64,000 nucleotides of DNA from positions 139,677 to 203,676 of the forward strand of contig CAJULG010000002.1 in the NCBI GenBank assembly GCA_910587045.1, written 5' to 3'. The position numbers and the translations under genes were made by a program. The stretch comes from an uncultured Lachnospiraceae bacterium. Its GTDB lineage: Bacteria > Bacillota > Clostridia > Lachnospirales > Lachnospiraceae. The notes below the pieces were generated by a model. The model was not told where the DNA came from. It worked only from the letters and a program-made list of their open reading frames with translations, and searched no databases. Of this stretch, positions 61,860-64,000 are shown one piece after another. Position 1 is the stretch's first letter. Each line of letters opens with the position of its first letter.

Positions 61860-62645
61860 TTATTCCCCGTTCAGTCCCTCTGAAATTCGAATAGACTGAT
61901 AACGTTCCGCATATTCCTTCGCAGACAGATTACTGATATAGTTCTGGATAAAATTCTTTTTATATCCTTTCTTTTTTAAAATATCAGCAGCTTTATTGTA
62001 GGCAATGGCCGCGTCCTCTTCTGTAGAGTATCTTCCTATAATATGTTTTCCTTTTACATGAATGGAAGCGGTATAGACGGTTTTACCCTGGTGTTGTTCT
62101 TCCGTTACGCCCATATAATGATTTAGTATTTTGATATTTTCATAACGGTAGTCCCGGTTGTCGCCATTTGCAAAAATGTAATCTCTGCCGGCTACTGAAA
62201 ACTGATGTATTCCATATCTGGACAGGATTCCGTACTGGCTTCCATAGTGGCAGACGAACAGGTAACCGCCTTTTTGCTGAATGGTGTGGGAGGAGTAGAA
62301 GAACAGGTCATCTTTATCAAATTTTAATGCGTGATCCGGTCTTAAATAGTATAGAAAATAGTCGGAATACAGATAAATAGGGGTTTTAATATAGATGCCA
62401 TTATTTCGAAGATTTACCAGGATAACAAATTTTGTAAATGAAAGTGCAGAATGATCCGGGTAATCCGGAATGGAACAGCGGGAGCCATTTAAAATATGAT
62501 AGGCTTCCATATAAGCGCGCGTGCCTTCCTCCGGTATCGTGTAGCTGCCAAGACTGATGTGCTTTCCGTTATAGGTAATGGAGGCACGATAGTAAAGGCT
62601 GCCATCCTTTCGGTATGCTTTTGTGATTCCTGTTTTTTCTGCCAT
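61860..62645 (-). CDS. AP2-domain DNA-binding protein (HNH-associated type)
   Basis: 261 residues with AP2-like modules at both ends: YRASITYNGKHISLGSYTIP at residues about 18-50, and YTASIHVKGKHIIGRYSTEE with DAAIAYNKAADILKKK near 195-235. The middle contains IFANGDNRDYRYENIKILN, resembling the H-x(n)-D-N-R-x-x-N-L end of an HNH endonuclease that has lost its catalytic His. Bacterial AP2 domains usually occur in homing endonucleases; this one may have become a regulator. GCAGGAGC precedes the ATG. No mobile partner is visible beside it. Confidence 0.75.
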   Translation of the reverse strand: MAEKTGITKAYRKDGSLYYRASITYNGKHISLGSYTIPEEGTRAYMEAYHILNGSRCSIPDYPDHSALSFTKFVILVNLRNNGIYIKTPIYLYSDYFLYYLRPDHALKFDKDDLFFYSSHTIQQKGGYLFVCHYGSQYGILSRYGIHQFSVAGRDYIFANGDNRDYRYENIKILNHYMGVTEEQHQGKTVYTASIHVKGKHIIGRYSTEEDAAIAYNKAADILKKKGYKKNFIQNYISNLSAKEYAERYQSIRISEGLNGE

Positions 62646-62973
62646 AGTTTTGCTCCTGCTTCCTGACTTTGGGCGGTGCCCCAGGGATCATATATGATTA
62701 ATAGCATTGTATTGCATAGAAAGGAAAAGAGCAAGTGAAAATAATAATGGAGGAAGATAAGAAAGCGGAACGGATATAATACGAAAAAACGGTCAGATAA
62801 TTTCGAAAGAAAGGAAAAAAGAACGCAATAATTGTCAGAAAATCAACATAAAAAACATTAAATTACATAGACCTTTTTTAGAAAAAGATGTATAATGTGT
62901 TTATAGATATCAGTCATTATTGAGAAAGGAACAGAATAAAATATGAAGTGAGACTGTAAAAGGAGGAATGCAT
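62646..62973. other. Divergent intergenic region between AP2 gene and the unknown 240-residue gene
   Basis: 328 bases without a coding gene. It holds the ribosome site of the AP2 gene at its left end and the promoter at 62868-62896 for the rightward gene. The middle is AT-rich, with no repeats or RNA motif I could recognise. Confidence 0.6.
62868..62896 (+). promoter_or_regulatory. Promoter of the unknown 240-residue gene
   Basis: TAGACC (62868-62873), 17 bases, perfect TATAAT (62891-62896), 77 bases before the likely start. Confidence 0.5.
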
Positions 62974-63696
62974 ATGGGAATTCAGGAACCGGAATTCGAA
63001 CTACATGAAATACAGCAGTATTTTGAGCGGGAAATACGTCATGTACGGATAATCAGTGATTTGGAACTCAGTGAGGATGAATATAGACGCCTTGGCATTA
63101 AGCTTAAATCCCTGTTTGCATTCGCCAATAACAGTAATTTCGCAGATGATTTTATGCTCTGTCTGGTAATATACTGGACCTATAATCATATTTACCGGGA
63201 TGAACGAAACAGGAAGCTGAACAGTGAACTGATTCATTCCTTCCAGGAAATGTCACAATATACGCAGCGGCATTATTTAAATATGTTTCTGGAGTGCTTT
63301 CATGATTTTGGCCTGAACAGCTATCAGATTGCGAGTGGCAGTGTAGTAAAGGACTGCGAGCTGCTTTCTGCCAGGCATGCAGGGATCCCGTATGATGAGC
63401 AGATGATCGTATTGGAACTGGCAAGTCAGTATCTGCCCTTTAAGCCGGATGCGATCCTGGACACAGTTCAGTCATTGCTCCCGGGGAAAACAAGGCGTAT
63501 TATTAATTTTATGGATCGGCAGATGCAGTGTGAGGTCGTGGAGGAATTGCAGAAGCTGCTGATCTCACTCGAGACGACAGATGTAACACAGGAAGGATTG
63601 TTGCAGGCATTTCCGGCACTTTCCCGTCACTTGATCATGAATGCTGTCCAATGGCATGAGAATCAGAGATTAAAAATATTAGTAGTTGAATTCTGA
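62974..63696 (+). CDS. Helical protein of unknown function
   Basis: 240 residues, mostly alpha-helical and acidic, with no signal peptide or membrane helix. Features include NSNFADDFMLCLVIYWTYNHIYRDE and HYLNMFLECFHDFGLNSYQI, which resemble a helical-bundle core. No family recognised. Two ATGs are in frame (62968, 62974); AGGAGG at 62961-62966 is 7 bases from 62974 and one base from 62968, so 62974 is used. Monocistronic between its promoter and the terminator shared with rnpB. Confidence 0.8.
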   Translation: MGIQEPEFELHEIQQYFEREIRHVRIISDLELSEDEYRRLGIKLKSLFAFANNSNFADDFMLCLVIYWTYNHIYRDERNRKLNSELIHSFQEMSQYTQRHYLNMFLECFHDFGLNSYQIASGSVVKDCELLSARHAGIPYDEQMIVLELASQYLPFKPDAILDTVQSLLPGKTRRIINFMDRQMQCEVVEELQKLLISLETTDVTQEGLLQAFPALSRHLIMNAVQWHENQRLKILVVEF

Positions 63697-63705
63697 TATA
63701 GTGAT

Positions 63706-63754
63706 AAACAGATCGGCACCCCTGCAGAATACAGAGGTGTCGATCTGTTTTAAA
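63706..63754. terminator. Bidirectional terminator between the unknown gene and rnpB
   Basis: AAACAGATCG (63706-63715) pairs with CGATCTGTTT (63741-63750), with further pairing (CACC..GGTG) inside. T residues follow on both strands, so it can end both the rightward gene and the leftward rnpB. Confidence 0.85.
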
Positions 63755-63767
63755 TGTTCATTAATCA

Positions 63768-64000
63768 TTGAGTCGGACGATAAGCCGGGTTATGTCGTTG
63801 GGTGATCATCTATCTAGGCCGGCTGTTGCCAGCCGGCTCCAGCGACCTACCCGAAAGCACAGCGGGCAACTGTATCGCTTTCTGTTCGGTCTTGCTTCGA
63901 GTGGAGTTTACAGAGCCTTGCCTGTTACCAGACAAGCGGTGAGCTCTTACCTCGCCGTTCCACCCTTACCGATGGATAACTGGTAAGTGATAAGGGATCC
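63768..64000 (-). ncRNA. rnpB: RNase P RNA, class A, 3' part (partial)
   Basis: Read on the minus strand, the sequence contains GTAAACTCCACTCGAAGCAA, GGGTAGGTCGCTGGAGCC, GGCCTAGATAGATGATCACC and the end AACCCGGCTTATCG, all hallmarks of bacterial class A RNase P RNA. This ribozyme makes the mature 5' ends of tRNAs. The 3' end is near 63768; the 5' portion lies beyond the right edge of the window. Confidence 0.95.

Noticed and set aside
63768..63986. 72-residue ORF on the plus strand
   Set aside because: It is antisense to the conserved RNase P RNA.

Overview
The window reads as a chromosome segment of a spore-forming, low-to-mid GC Clostridia species, most likely Lachnospiraceae. The reasons are an HrcA/CIRCE-type dnaK operon, an intact sigK, a Csp-like S8 protease, a SpoIID/LytB-domain protein, a large Gram-positive type IV pilus (T4P) operon and class A RNase P RNA. 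No phage structural genes, CRISPR arrays, tRNAs or 16S/23S/5S rRNA genes were seen.

Layout. 1-1231: end of an unknown gene and a GT2-GtrA glycosyltransferase. 1240-8511: CIRCE-controlled hrcA-grpE-dnaK-dnaJ-prmA-rsmE; GrpE carries an unusual ~235-residue charged N-terminal extension. 8605-12423: a sulfur/tRNA-thiolation group (cysteine desulfurase, thiI, mtaB). 12436-20789: a YfhO-type membrane protein, then a housekeeping run (IreB, RuvX, DUF1292, RNase J, YlbF, an MltG-like fragment, TrmR-like methyltransferase, U32/TrhP-like protein). sigK lies convergent on the minus strand. 21630-41397: a ~20 kb T4P operon (PilB, PilT, PilC, pilin, PilD, PilM-PilN fusion, PilO, several minor pilins and a 1752-residue exported protein). 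A structured, repeat-bearing element sits between pilB and pilT. 41656-46774: a small membrane-anchored protein, a 6S-like RNA, a SpoIID/LytB protein, a YihY/BrkB membrane protein and a DivIVA-like protein.

The most interesting part is 46925-59946. An S8 (subtilisin/Csp-like) protease gene is cut inside its catalytic Asp motif by about 11.27 kb. Joining the two halves at a shared GGG restores D-T-G-I-D-Y in frame. The insert carries serine recombinases A and B and a third gene, C. C is itself cut inside its conserved D-D-G-Y-T-G motif by a second element of about 6.18 kb; joining at a shared GAT restores that gene too. The inner element has its own two serine recombinases (D, E) and a cargo operon (DUF4358-like lipoprotein, MBOAT O-acyltransferase, DHHW/AlgJ-like protein) that looks like a surface-polysaccharide O-acetylation module. 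The arrangement resembles sporulation intervening elements such as skin in sigK, but nested: the outer element's recombinase C cannot be whole until the inner element leaves. That excision actually happens is inference.

60031-64000: a small membrane protein; on the minus strand an AP2-domain protein, a polysaccharide deacetylase and a repeat lipoprotein; an unknown 240-residue protein; and the 3' part of rnpB running off the window end on the minus strand.
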